The notes beneath the pieces were generated by a model, which was not told where the DNA came from, searched no databases, and saw nothing but the letters and a program-made list of their open reading frames with translations. Positions 13,044 to 25,854 of a DNA stretch of 64,000 nucleotides are shown piece by piece. Origin of the DNA: Epiperipatus broadwayi (taxonomy: Eukaryota; Onychophora; Udeonychophora; Euonychophora; Peripatidae); assembly GCA_028023455.1 (NCBI GenBank), contig JAQFVV010012667.1, positions 107,001-171,000 on the forward strand. The letters are read 5' to 3'. Numbering within the stretch: position 1 is the stretch's first letter; each line of letters begins with the position of its first letter. A program made the position numbers and the translations under genes.

Positions 13044-14030
13044 ATATACAAATCAATATATATATCAAAATACAGTACAATTTATATAAATTATATTCTT
13101 TTAGAAGTACTTTCAACTATACACTTTGTAGTCTTTATCAACTATATAACGTTGAATAATCAAAACGAGACAACCCTTAACAATACCCATAGTTCAATTC
13201 AGATTTTCCACAATTCTGTTATCTTAACATTTGATGACTGGCGATTCATTAACATTTGATGATTTCTTGAAATCAACATAGCCTCTTTTATTTTACGTTG
13301 TTTTCAAGAAATCGTCAAATGTTAATGAATCGCCAGTCATCAAATGTTAAGATAACAGAATTGTGGGAAATCTGAATTGAACTATGGGTATTGTTAAGGG
13401 TTGTCTCGTTTTGATTATTCAACGTTATATAGTTGATAAAGACTACAAAGTGTATAGTCGAAAGTACTTCTAAAAGAATATAATTTATATAAATTGTACT
13501 GTATTTTGATATATATATTGATTTGTATATTACATATATTGTGAAACGAATACAGATATCAAACTTTATTTATTATATATATAAATCAGTTTTTGGCTTA
13601 TATTAAGATAGCAAATTCTCAAACTTTAATGGTCTGCCTTCAATCTACTCCACTATCCAACTCTTGAGTCTCCCATACCATTGAAAATATGATGATGGAA
13701 TGCCATAATCTTTTGCTGAAGTCAATATTATTATCATACCCATGTAAACTTTAAACCATTCTGACCCCTCATGTATCCACAGAAGAGAGAAGGGAAAGAT
13801 ATAGACTGAATTTTTAATGTTTGATTGAATACAAATATAATTTATATACTTGGAGTTTAAATGTAACCATAAGCTACTTGAACACTGACTTTCAAAATGC
13901 TTTCAGCTATCCACTCTTTCTCATACAAACAATACATATGACCACACACAAGTGAAAAAAATAAATGATTTCCATATATGATAAATTATTTTATATTTTC
14001 TGCTAAACCAATATTCAGCAGATAGTCCAG
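12332..14030 (+). repeat. About 480-bp tandem repeat array, interrupted
   Basis: About 2.5 copies of one monomer. The landmark TTGATTRAATAYAAGTATAA begins at about 12332, 12815 and 13818. The first spacing is 483 bp; the second is about 1000 bp because copy 2 is split by the fold-back at 13044-13530 and its tail. Other landmarks recur in order: CATACAACCAATACACATGAC, then AGATAGCAAAT..TCAAACTTTAATGG, then ATGATGATGGAATGCC, then TCAATATTATTRTYATRCCCATG. Related single copies lie at 52481-52726, 52785-53110 and 56300-56455. Segments of two copies can be translated in one frame as related peptides, but the third copy has stops there, so I treat the family as non-coding. Minus-strand sequence of the same family continues to about 14170. 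Confidence 0.85.
13044..13530. mobile_element. Near-perfect fold-back element, 231-bp arms
   Basis: An inverted repeat centred near 13287. The arm 13044-13274 is the reverse complement of 13300-13530 with few mismatches; the spacer is about 25 bp (CATAGCCTCTTTTATTTTAC). It splits a unit of the 480-bp tandem array. A solo left arm of the same family lies at 31834-32070. It is followed by a tail, AATACAGATATCAAA, near 13550-13565, shared with other fold-backs at 32.1 and 35.86 kb. A transcript would form one long hairpin. It has no coding capacity; the 103-codon frame across the left arm is a by-product. Confidence 0.9.
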
Positions 14031-14031
14031 A

Positions 14032-15616
14032 TAGGCATTCCATCATCAAATTTTTAGTGGTATTGATAGCTAAAGAATTGGAAGCTGGAGTGGATTGAAA
14101 TCTGTGCCAATCAACTGATAAGTGTTGGTTTCACACAAAATATCAATATTTAAGATCATTTATCTTTTTCAAATGTGTGTGTGTGTATGAGATAGGGAGC
14201 TTTCAGGTCTATATTTAAGTTTTTATGGTTATAATAATGTATACGTTTATGTGTGTGTGATAGCACTTAACCCTTAATCTATCAACAATCTCAACCTGTA
14301 GGTAAGACAACCTCTTTTAATGTGTGTGTAAATATAAGTTCAGGATTATACATATTATTTTAGTGAATAATAAATAAAAACACTTAAGCACAATCTAAAA
14401 TATAAATCTTAGGTTTTTTTTTTTAGAAAACTTAAGTTAGTGATTTATTTTTTTTATATTCAAGAACTCTTAGAAGTAGAATATATTAGGTTAATTTGTT
14501 GTTGCAATTTTATTTGTAAAAAAAAAAACTGATTTTTTTTAAATACAATTTTTCAATGCGATAATATTTTTAAATATATGTTTTTGAAAAAATAACAGAT
14601 TTCTCGTGGATTTACAGTATGATTGAAAATGTTTATGTTGTTTACATATCTGGCCACTTGATGGTTAAGGAAGACTTTAAAAAGTTCCTTTTTTGTATGA
14701 TATATGAGAATGAAATTATTTCAACATGTATTTCTTGAGAAAAATGAATGCCTCTTTAGTAGTTACTGATCTATGCAGATGTGTTCAAACACCCAACATT
14801 GTATAGTTAACGACTAATCAAATCTATGGTTATAGTGCCACAATTGAAGGCCTTAATCAAGCCACTGATAAATCTATCGCCTGGATAGAGTATTTTTATG
14901 AGATTTTATTAATTTTGTTATGATTGACTTTCTAAAGGAAAAAAAGAGTTTATTTAAAAATGTATGGTTTTGTGAAAAATTTTGTCTTTAATAAAGAATT
15001 GAACTCTTCAAAAATATAAAAAATAAATGTTCTAATCACTACGTTTCTAATGCTTTTGGAAAACAATACACTAATGACAACATCATAATGTCTTTTTTTT
15101 TTTATTTTTTATTAATTACAAAACTTTTTTTTTGTTTTTCTTTGAAAACTACTGGTGCATGAGCAAACAATGAAATCTATTAAACATTAATAAAAAATAT
15201 TTTTATTTTTAAAGCACAAAATATGATAGATTAAGCTTTCAAATCTATCATTCTATCTTGCATATGGTTGTGCATGTAGTGCAATGGTAGGGCAATAGAC
15301 AATTTATTTGAGTACTATTCTCTAACTTGTAATATATATAGAAACAAATGCATCTTAATTAGCTATGAATTGGCACAGATTTTTCATTATTTTTATATAG
15401 AGAGGAAAAATAAACACTATTCCCCAGATTAGTAAAAAAAAACTTTCTGTTTTATCTATAGATAAAAATAAATAGTTATTTATTTTCTGAATAAATTGAA
15501 TGACTTGTTGAATTAGTTAAGTCCAGCTGCAGAGCAATCCTAATCCTGTTTGGAGTCAAAAAAATTTTAAATTTTATAGAACTCCAATTAAAATCTCTTG
15601 TTGAGGATATCAAAAG

Positions 15617-15647
<31 letters not shown>

Positions 15648-15655
15648 GTAATTCA
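14032..15655. other. Intergenic DNA with repeat tail and microsatellites
   Basis: The first 140 bp carry an inverted fragment of the 480-bp family (GGCATTCCATCATCAAATTT near 14035). The rest is AT-rich with short (GT)n and (CA)n(TA)n tracts near 14175 and 15618-15648. A weak tRNA-like A-box sequence near 15275 has no matching B box. Confidence 0.5.
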
Positions 15656-15669
15656 AATAAAATGTCCGT

Positions 15670-17515
15670 TAATTAAAAAATATTGTAATAACAATAAAAA
15701 TAATAAATATAACAGTAATTAACTATTATACATAGTCTTTCAATCTGAAGAAGCATTTTCATTTAATTACATAACTCTCTTCAACTGCCATTAAATTAAA
15801 AAAAAAAAACATAACAGAAGCAAACACCATCAATTCAAATCCCATTAATCCCAAATTTTAACATTAGCGATTTGTCTCTTAATTATATTCATTTTATTTT
15901 CATTCATAAAAATTGTCTCCCCAATTTTTCTTTTATTATAGTTTCTTTTTTCATGAAGAATTTTAAATTTTCAAGATCAAACTTAAATTTATATTTATAT
16001 GTCCCTTCATGATCCAAGAAAACTGAAGCAGTCATTAAATCATTATTATCTTTACTTTTTACACACTTGCATAACAATTCTTGCTCCTTTAATTTTTTCC
16101 CTATACTGAACCTCTATTCACCTATATATAATAATGTACATCCATAAAAATTTTGATAAACATTCCATTTTTACTTGATAGGTACTTTTAAAATTATTCA
16201 TTAAATTATTAACTTTAGTTGTAACACAAAATTAAACATTAAACATATCCTTAAAAATTTCACTTGTGCCTTTGAAATATATAGAATAGATATCCTTTTT
16301 TTTCATATGTTATAGCATCGGCCAGGAGGTGAACCCACAACAACCATCTGCAACCAACTGCTTGCTGACCTCTAGGCTAACAATTCTTGACTAGATATCC
16401 ATTATTTATTATCAATCTTCAACATCTTTAAATCATTATGCTTCTTTTTAAATTGACATAAAGTATTATTAATTAGTTCAATCTTATAACCAATTTCAAG
16501 CAATTTTTTTACAAAAGGAAAAACCTCTTTTTTTGCAATGGTTGAATTGCTAATTTATAACTTAACATATTACTATATCTTGTAATAAATAAATTTAAAT
16601 AGTTAATACTTTTGTTTTTATCTTTTTCAATAGTCCACTTGTACCCATTCAAATTATTTAACTCTTTCTACAATTTTTTTTTTTTGTATTTGTATGTCCA
16701 CATACACAAATATCAGTCACTTAATCTTTTGAAAAATACACATATCTATAATTTTACTCTCATGTGTAGACAAAACAAAATTGGAAACGTGTACAACAAC
16801 AGGCCATCCCATAATTCAACATTTACATATTTTATAATATCAACATTCAAAAGAAGCAATGATATTATCATCAATTTTTTTAAAGAATCAATAGCAACTA
16901 TTATAATGTATTTACAACCCCCTTTATGTCTTAATGCATATTCAATAATTTTTATGGAATTCATTCTACCAATAGAACCATACATTTCTATTATATTTAA
17001 TGAAGCAATGACATCATTTTCATCAATCACTTTGTTTTTAATTTTATGTACAAAATCAGAAGATGAGGCAACAGTATTTTTTTCCAAATTCTAAAATCTC
17101 TTATAACAGCTTACACAAAGAATTTCCTTCTTTATGTAGTTTTATATTTGCAAAAATGTGAGGATATAGAGCACATGAAGAATACATATTATAGTATTCT
17201 TGGATCATGAAAGAACATGTAAATATAAATTTAAATTTGATCTTAAAAAGGTTAAGATTCTTCATGAATAAAAAAAACCATAATAAAAGAAAAATTAAAG
17301 AGGAAATTTCCATAAATAGAAATAAAATGATATAATTAATAAATAAGCCACTAATTCTAAAATTTGGGAATCTTGAGATTTGAGTTATAAAGTTTACTTC
17401 CATAGTGTTTTTTGAAATTAATGACAGTTGAAGAGGGTTAAGTAATTAACTAAAAGTACTTCTGCAGTTTGAAATAATGTGTGTAATAGTTAATTACTAT
17501 TATATTTATATATAA
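15670..17515 (-). mobile_element. Penelope-like element with inverted 3' ends
   Basis: The minus strand carries a decayed PLE. RT landmarks are LYPHIFANIKLHKEGN at about 17110-17170 (the PRxYGxPKIHK-type motif), then a 113-codon frame at 17087-16746 beginning SSDFVHKIKNKVIDENDVIASLNIIEMYGSI, matching the RT motif-A region; the catalytic Asp expected there is replaced by Asn. Further downstream, about 16020-15870, reads the C-terminal end of the GIY-YIG endonuclease. At the 5' boundary, 17190-17515 is an inverted copy of the 3' end (15690-16020), so the element is flanked by terminal inverted repeats of about 330 bp. Both match 22860-23185. The N-terminal region is absent: RT sequence breaks directly into the inverted 3' end near 17185. 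A SINE is nested at 16296-16391. Inactive. Confidence 0.82.
16287..16400 (-). mobile_element. tRNA-derived SINE with 9-bp target duplication
   Basis: A 96-bp insertion (16296-16391) flanked by TAGATATCC at 16287-16295 and 16392-16400. On the minus strand it has a tRNA-like body ending GGGTTCACCTCCTGGCCGATG (a good pol III B box), a linker ATAACATATG and a poly-A tail. It belongs to the same very short family as the copies at 6.5 and 50.1 kb and has landed inside the PLE, so it is younger than that element. Confidence 0.88.
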
Positions 17516-17670
17516 CTGTAAGTATTAGTAGCTTAAGTATAGTTACTTCTGTTCCAATTATACATACATATTAGACAAAATAAAGCATAATAACATGAAA
17601 CACTGGGATTTACTTTAAACTTTTCAATACTTCAGTATCAACTAAATTAGCTTATAATGTGGCTGACACA

Positions 17671-17679
17671 TGCACACAA

Positions 17680-17755
<76 letters not shown>

Positions 17756-17756
17756 A
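17671..17756. repeat. (CA)n(TA)n compound microsatellite
   Basis: CA units run directly into TA units. It lies about 155 bp beyond the PLE terminus. Confidence 0.9.
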
Positions 17757-17759
17757 TGC

Positions 17760-18840
17760 ACCAGTCTACCTCACTTATTTGACCTCATGGTGATTAGAAG
17801 GATAGACATAATCTGGAAGCTGAAAAATATGCACAGATTTAAATAGTTGAGATATACATTGTCATCAAGTATGACACTTGACATTTAAATCTGGGTGTGA
17901 ATGTATTATCATAATGATGAGGTATTGTTATGTTTCCTCTTTTCTCAAGTGAATGCTATTAAGTTTATACAGAACATAAGAAAATTATCTAACAAATTTC
18001 ATTTCCTAACTTCTTTAAATTATTTAATTATATAAAAATTATACTAAAATGCTTATAATATGATATTTTATTTATTAAATTGAATTTTCTATCATGTCCA
18101 ATTAATTACATCCTTGACCCTTTTTCAACAGGATTTTTACATCTGGGATCATGCCATGTAATATATAGCTTGACCAACTAATGTGACAAAGAACTCTGCT
18201 TTGGATTTCTAACTTTGACTTCTTGTAAAAATAAGAAAAAAATATTATGCTTAAAATTAATATATCATTCATGAATTTATTATCCAAAAGTGTTTTAAAT
18301 AAAAGTTATCACAACATATAATTGATATTATCATTCAATATTCATATGGAATAGTAATTAACACATATGATATTGAATTTATAAAGGTTTATTGTTCATT
18401 TTTGGAAATATTATAAATAACATAATATTTCAAATTATTTTATCTGATAAATAATTTACTATGGTGCTATTTATTTCATCTAAACTCCTAAGGACACTAT
18501 AAATTATTGCTTCTTAACTTACATGCATATTTTCAGTTTTAATTATTATGAATTAAATCAAATCCTCTTAGAACTGTTTGCAATAAATATGTGGATCATA
18601 TATAAAGTCCATTATTTATGATACATCAGCAATGATATAAACTCTCACATTACACAGCATGTAATGTTGTTAATTAATGTACACTTAGCTAATAAGTGAG
18701 TAAACATTTAGAAAAATATAGGAATATCTTCAATATAAAAGTATATTTACTCAGAGAAGTAAATATTCATCAAGCTTACAATATATTAATTAAAATATTT
18801 AAATTGTACACATTTTAAATTGCTATATCCAGCTTATTGT
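17760..18840. other. AT-rich intergenic DNA
   Basis: No domain or repeat recognised. A 61-codon minus-strand frame at 18102-18287 has no recognisable feature. Confidence 0.5.
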
Positions 18841-18850
18841 GAAAAAAATA

Positions 18851-19476
18851 CTCATACAGAGTTTAAAATATAAAATTTAATCATATTTATTGTACATAAT
18901 ATACTATCAATGCTTTCATATCATATTCATGATGAATCTGCTAAGAGCATTATTTTTTTGTTGATTTGAATGCTGTTAGTTTTTTGATTTATTACATATT
19001 TATTTTGTATAATTAACAGTGCCTCTTTTATTTTATGTTTGTGATTGTTTCTCTATTTGCACATACATTTAACAGCACTTGGATCACAGCTCTGGCCATC
19101 TTCTTTCTCATAATTATGACAGATGAATAAATTAAATGTTTCAGGCTTAATCAGATTTTTTTATATAGTAATGAGTATTGAGTCATTTTAATTCTAAGAT
19201 TTATTTACTAATAAAGCATTTAATTAATCTGTATTTGATAATAACAAGAGAAATCAGGGTCATAGCTGTGATTTGAATGCTGTTAAAGTTTGGTGTGAAT
19301 AGAGAAATGATTAAAATGTTTTATACAAAAGTGAATATGTAATAAACCAAATATAGCATTCAAATCAACAAAAAATGTATGTTCTCAGTAGATTAATCAT
19401 GAATATGACATGATAATTTAAAATTATAGTCAATGCAGTATATACGATTTTTTTTTATATTTAAACTCTGTATGAG
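18851..19476. mobile_element. Long fold-back element, about 230-250-bp arms
   Basis: Left arm 18851-19100 and right arm 19250-19476 are inverted copies. Markers include CTCATACAGAGTTT against AAACTCTGTATGAG at the ends, and GTTGATTTGAATGCT against AGCATTCAAATCAAC (18960-18974 and 19355-19369). Arms differ by substitutions and small indels, so this copy is older than the 13-kb fold-back. The central 150 bp is unrelated spacer. No coding region is present. Confidence 0.85.
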
Positions 19477-19697
19477 AATAATGGCAGAGTTTGGAAATGT
19501 AATTATATCCATCTTATATCTTTATTGAGATATTTTTGTAGCATTTGCAATTCTACTTAGAAAAAAAACAATGTTTTTCTTCAGAATAAGAAAATATATT
19601 GAAATTATTTTTTTATTGTAGGCTTATAAAATATGTTAAGTACACATGGCAAAATAGTGAAGATAGTTCTTCATACAGACAAGATTACAATATTTAC

Positions 19698-19699
<2 letters not shown>

Positions 19700-19737
<38 letters not shown>

Positions 19738-19745
19738 TAATATAT

Positions 19746-19770
<25 letters not shown>
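19700..19770. repeat. Interrupted (TA)n microsatellite
   Basis: Two (TA)n tracts separated by a short imperfect segment. Confidence 0.9.
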
Positions 19771-19774
<4 letters not shown>

Positions 19775-19776
<2 letters not shown>

Positions 19777-22320
19777 ATTATAAAATACACCAAACCTGAT
19801 TTTGTCTTATTTTTATTTAATTATGTTTCACACTACTCTATACTCTTTGTGGGTTGACTTTTACAAATATATCATTATAAAATTTTCAGTTATAGAAAGG
19901 TACAAACATAAGAAACATTTCTCTTCAGCTAAAGCTATACCTTTGTGGTTATCTAAATAAATACTACTAATACATGTAAATAGGACTTTGTAATACATAA
20001 GCAGCTTCTATAAATTAACCACAATCTTATTATTAAATTTCACATCATAGTTAAAGTTTAAGTTGAAATTTTAATAAATGAATATTTTCCTTAAATATCA
20101 ATAACTTGAAACATTAATTATTTCTTTAAATTATTGAAATAGCATAATAAAGACTTAACTTGTCTATAATGAATTATATATACATACACACACAAACATA
20201 AGATAAATATTTTATATGCTTTTCTGATATCCTATGTCTATTAACCCTACATACCACTGAATTTAAAAATGCTCATAAAAACACAGTTTTATTAATCTAT
20301 TTTAAACTTTTAATTTATTCTTAAATTTATTATTATTATAAATATAATGTTAGTATACTAATAAAACTGTTATTTATTTAAAATTTTAAATTTCTAATAA
20401 ATAATTATTTTCTTTTTAAAATTATATTATGTGTGCGGTTTGTAAATAGTGAATTATCCATTAAAATGATACTATATTTAATAGTTTTAAATTATAATAT
20501 TGCTAATAAAAAACAGTAATTATATCGAACTTATACAGAAAAAGTTTCAATTATTTAAATTGTAATCATTATCAATTGACTTTATATAAATATAAAGCGT
20601 GCCACGGATTTTTCAGGAAATGTGTAGGTCAGTAAGTGAAGATAATGATTTAAGAATAATAATTACAATTTAGGTAATTAAAAGTGCATTTCTATAATTT
20701 TATATTATTAGTATTTTTTTTTTTACGTTATTATATTTTAAAACAATTATAGATATAAAAATTAGCTAGAAATAGATCCTCACATAAGTATTAGTCATAA
20801 GTAAATGAGTCAGTCTTTACATTTAGATTAAAATGGGTTTCACCCTTAATTGCAAACTTACTAGATTTGTTAATCTCTAAATATGTCTGTGATAACTAAT
20901 AGAGATGGTCATTGCTAACTATTTATTAACAGTATTTGAAAATTTCATATAAAATTAAGAAACAGATTATGTTTATTATACATATTCATGAATGAATACA
21001 ATTCCGATTTAATTTAAAAATATTATTAACTTTTGATACATTTAAAATAATTGTCAAATTAATTATTAACACATGATTACTTGTCGTAAACTTCAATCAT
21101 CTTAATTAAAATTCAGAATCTGATAACACATTCCTTTTGTTTATTATTTTAAAATTATCAAAACTGAAAAGCTGTTTTAATTATACCTGAAACTTACAGG
21201 AAAAGTTGAGTCATGTAAACATTTCTTGATTAATTTAAAGTAAGTCTTATTTATTCAAAAAATTGTATGTATTTTAAAATAAAAAATAAATGGTATTAAA
21301 AATAAATACATATTCTCTTTTCAATTACTTACAATATGTTTTTTTTCCCATTAATTACAAACTGTGCATTTAAATTATATATAATATTAAAGTTGCCTTT
21401 AACAGAACAGAAAAAGTAATTTACATTTATAGTGATTGTTTTTCTTTAAAATGCTTAAATGAAAATAATATATATAGTTTTGCAATGAAATTTTTTAAAT
21501 ATTTCTAAAGTTTCTTAAATTTCATGCTCTCAAAATACCGGTACTATCTTATATTTACGGTGAGACATTTTTATTGATTTATAACAAATTAAAAAATTGG
21601 AACTAAAAATATAGAAAATGTATTTTTCCAGCTTCAGAGATGAGATGACTAAAATCCATATAATTAACTTTCATATTGAACTCTTTCGTTGTTTATTTAA
21701 AGAAATTATATTGGAATATAATCTTTACTAAACAGCAAACTCATGTATCAATATATAGAGTTTTTAATTATGTGAGATGTTAACTGTACAAGAAAATCGT
21801 TTAAGTTACTTATTGGGATATCAGATTTTCATCACATTTTATCTTTGCCTCTTTATAGAGAACTGAGTATATTATATTATAACAAGTTATAATATTACTA
21901 TGATAATAAAGTTGCATTGTTGCTAATAACACATATAATATGACAAGATGAATTTGACATTAGTTTTAAAGATTGTCTAGAGATTTCATTTCTATGTATA
22001 TTTACATGAACTAAAGGAAACCATGTGCATTGGGTGGTGAAAGGAAGCTCTTTATGACAAAGTAGTTAAGAGAATCTCATAGAATTATATATTTAATAAT
22101 TATAAAAATTTGATATTAGGTTTTATAATTTGTTCAGTATATGTGAGAGCTACTTCATTTATTAATTAAGTTATTGAACTTTAGTATTATCAATGTGAAA
22201 AGCAAACTATTCTTCTAATTGTAGAGTTGTTGGTTGTAAGATTAATTTTTAAAAAAGATTATAGTCATAGTAGTGGTTTTTAGAGCCATTACAATATATA
22301 TATATATATATATATAATCC
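19775..22320. other. AT-rich intergenic DNA
   Basis: About 2.5 kb with no recognised gene, RNA or transposon domain. It ends in a short (TA)n tract near 22295-22314. Confidence 0.5.
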
Positions 22321-22321
22321 A

Positions 22322-23190
22322 TCAAAAAAATGGGATATATAAATTGTAAATCAAAAGTACCAATTACGCATAAGATAGCAAGTTTTAGATCTTTTTTGTT
22401 TCATAATGAAAAATTATATCATTACCAAAGTGATAAATTAAAAAAATGTTGAGATATTTGACAAGGAATTGCTTGAAGATGGTTGTAAGATTGAACAGAT
22501 TAAAAATACTTTATGTCAATTTAAAAAGAGTTATAATGATTTAAAGGAGTTGAAGATTGCTAATAAAAAATGAATATCTATTCCATATGTTTCAAATGTG
22601 AGAGTGAAATTTTTTAAGGATATATATAATGATGTACTTAATGTTTCATTTTATATTACAAATAACATTAATAAGTTAATTAATAATTTTAAATGTATCA
22701 TATCTGTCAAGCAAAATAGCAGTATTGGGTATCAGATTTTTTGTGGATGTATGTTATCATATATAGTTGAATTGAAGTACAGTATTGTAAATAAGATTAA
22801 AGGATTATGAATTGTTATTCAAGCATGTGAAAAGTAAAACTAATAATGATTTAATGGATGCTTCAGTTTTCTTGGATCATAAAAAGTCATGTAAATATAA
22901 ATTTAAGTTTGATCTTGAAAGTGTTAAGATTCTTCATGATGAGAGAAACAGTAATAAAGAAAAATTAAGGAAGCAATTTTAATAAATAGAAATAAAATGA
23001 ATATAATTACTAGACAAGCTGCTAACATTGAAATTCAGGATTCTTGGGATTTTAGTTGATGACATTTGCTTGCATTTTGTTTTTTGAATTTAATAACATT
23101 TGAAAAGGGTTAAGGAATTAACCTAAAGCACTTTTGCCAATTGAAAGACTTATATAATAGTTAACTACCATTATATTTATTATTTTATTC
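22322..23190 (+). pseudogene. Penelope-like element 3' fragment, GIY-YIG
   Basis: Plus-strand remnant of the C-terminal half of a PLE. It reads from a thumb/linker segment (IASFRSFLFHNEKLYHYQSDK-like, with frameshifts) through KNTLCQFKKSYNDLKELKIANKK, a stop, IPYVSNVRVKFFKDIYNDVLNVSF, and the GIY-YIG region ending in an ELKYSIVNKIK-like block where SYIGETKRSLKxRIKEH is expected. After a frameshift follow FLDHKKSCKYKFKFDLESVKIL and LRKQFLINRNKMNIITRQAANI, then a 3' UTR. The last 330 bp match the terminal repeats of the element at 15.7-17.5 kb. RT is absent: a 5'-truncated copy with several stops. Confidence 0.8.
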
Positions 23191-23194
23191 TCAT

Positions 23195-24150
23195 TATGAT
23201 AGTTTTTTAATTAACAGATATATTGTTTATATTACATATTCCTCCTTTATTCTAAAAAGAAGGTTGCCTTGACAACAGTTTGAAATTGTTGATTTTTATT
23301 GATATTGGGATTTTCTAAGCATTGACTGGTTTCTAATATATATATGTATATGTGTGTGTGTGTGTGTTGCTCTTCACCAAAAGTGCAATCAGCTAAATAA
23401 AATAAAGAAAGGAAAGAAAAAGTTTCTCTTTATAGGGCACACACATTTACAACTACAAAAAATTATATATATATCATTAACTATGAATGATTTTTTATAT
23501 CATTAAGATATTGATGTAGCTATAGAGTTGCCTATATTACTTTAATTTTTTTTTTACAAATTTCATTAATTCTATTTAACATTTCCTTTAAATTCATTGC
23601 CAGTATCTGCAATCACTATTTGGATAAAATTTGTAATACAATATTTATAAACTTTCCAATACATACTGATCTTATATTTTTATTATAGATCTTTCTAAAT
23701 CTTTTATATTTATAGTAAGTTTTAATTTATGTAATAGCATATGAGGATATGCAAATGAGAATTAAGCAGGTTGTCAACCTTTAAAATGGATGCATTTAAA
23801 CAATATGCATTTAAATTATGATACCAAGCAAGGAGAAAAGTTTCAGATATAACAGGTAATAAATATTACATCTGATTTGTGCTTTGTTTCAACAAAACTA
23901 ATTCACTGATTAGTTGCTGATCTATTGATAATGTATCATTTCCCTTCTAGTTAATATAAATATATCAAATAATTATTGGAGTTCATATTATTATAACTGA
24001 ACATTATTATATTCTGAAATGGAATTTAATAGAAACTAAATTGAATCAATATATTGGATATTTTTAATAGAATATTAATACATTCCTACACCCTTTTGTT
24101 ATGATAGGATCAATACTGCTATAATAATACTTTACAATAAATCAACTTTT
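23195..24150. other. AT-rich intergenic DNA
   Basis: Contains a short (TA)(TG)n tract near 23335-23367. No gene recognised. Confidence 0.5.
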
Positions 24151-24199
24151 GAGTTTAGTAAAAGCAATTAACTTTAGGTTGCTTTAAAACCAGCAATAC

Positions 24200-25850
24200 T
24201 TTCTGTAGCCAATATTTGGCTATAAAAAGTTCAGAAATTGAAAAACTTATTAAATCTCAGGATCATATTATTAAAGTTGATACAGTCTGCAAAAACAAAA
24301 CATTACAAAATCTAGTCCAAAAATCTGTCATTTTAAATATAAGCTTGATATTATAAAATCATTTAATGTTACTGTTAATGAGATATAAAGTCTTATTTAT
24401 GTGACTTTTAAATCCAAAATTGATTGAATGAGAAAATGTATATTCAGAACAGAACTACAAATTTCTTCTACAGAATGTTACTCTAATATCAATCTAATAC
24501 AAACAATAAATATTGGTGAAGGGAAAGTCCTAATATTGCATAGCATATTTCTATAGATTTTAAATCTAAAACTAAATTGTGGTTGAAAATATTATTCAAT
24601 AGTATTATTTATATGAAAACTATTTCGAAAATTTGTGATAAAAAGTAAACTTTGCCAGTCTTAAAATTAAATAAACTCAACAGGAATTCAAAAAATTATC
24701 ACTCATTGGTATTGTCTCTTCAAGCTGTTTAAAAAATTATGTTATCTAGAACTTTTCAAATAGTTGAGATCTGTACACATGTAGAGGGGGGGAGGTATAT
24801 TTATGCCAGAAAAGAAGCTGCTATGAGTTTTAACTTTAATAACTTATATTGATAAAGACTAAATTTCAGCTCATTATTCTATATGGAAAAAATATCTTCT
24901 AATTTCTGGAATCCTTGAGTGCAGAAAAACTATTAATGTATTTAGCAGACTGTTCTCCAATAAAATGTCAAATGACATTAAATGATAATTCAGTGGATAT
25001 AAAAAATTACATATGTCACTCAATTTATTTAAGATATTCATCAATAATCTTTTAAATATAGAATGCATTGAATTCATTTATACTGATGATATTGTTTTAG
25101 CTTTACAAAAAAAATCTTTTCCAGAACTACAAAAATGTCTCTATAATGATATAAAAAGATTGGAAATATTTTTTAAAATATTGATACTTTACTACCAATT
25201 CAATAAAAACTGGTTCCTTTAGTTTTCATTTAAACAAACAATAAATCTGATGGAATAAAGCATATTCTTGCTCTGTGATATTATAGACTAACCTTTAACT
25301 TATTTTTCTCATTTATCTAAAAAAAATAATGTCTTTAGAAAAATGGCTGATCTTCTGGAGATTGTATTGATGAATACTTTACCTTGATTTGGGGAAAAAA
25401 TATACTAAAATTCTGAATACTCAATTAAATATTACTATAATAAACATCACTGGTACATGCTTCCTGTTCTTTTACACATTTCTCTATCAGTTATAAAAGA
25501 GAAGTTTCATCACAGAAAATGTACAAAAATCTGAGTATATAAAACTTGCCAAATAACTTGCTATATAGTTTTACTATCTAGGACTTGTTAAAAATTAATA
25601 TTTTTTTTTGATATTCAAATAAAAAATCTACTCTCAAAGAATTATGGCAATTACAATGTTCCAAACATAGTTATTTTTTAAAATAGAACTACAAAATCAT
25701 CTAGATTTCATCGCCTTAAATGTAAATGAAGTATCATTACAAATTCTGAACAATTCATACTCATTGTCTTGAAGTTATTCATAGTTGGAATATAACAAGT
25801 ACTGATATATATATAGATGGGAATAAACACAACTATGAATTATGTCATTA
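24200..25850 (+). pseudogene. Decayed Jockey/CR1-like non-LTR retrotransposon
   Basis: Plus-strand RT remnant. Upstream, LPVLKLNKLNRNSKNYHSLV near 24650-24720 resembles the KPNKxxxxxxNYRPISLL block. The best frame, 25013-25222, reads LFKIFINNLL, FIYTDDIVLALQKKSFPELQ and YNDIKRLEIFF, the catalytic motif-C region, with YTDD in place of the usual YADD. Beyond the stop, FHLNNK-like and TQLNITIINITGT-like pieces continue to about 25450 in shifting frames, as expected for the C-terminal region of Jockey-type polyproteins. Endonuclease sequence was not found. Frames break every 50-100 codons, so it is long dead. Assignment to the Jockey/CR1/I group rests on motif style, not alignment. Confidence 0.65.
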
Positions 25851-25854
25851 ATGA

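Noticed and set aside
15265-15330. tRNA-like A box near 15275
   Set aside because: No B box at a suitable distance and no poly-A tail.
16612-17094. 160-codon plus-strand frame
   Set aside because: It is antisense to the PLE reverse-transcriptase remnant and hydrophobic only because the DNA is T-rich.
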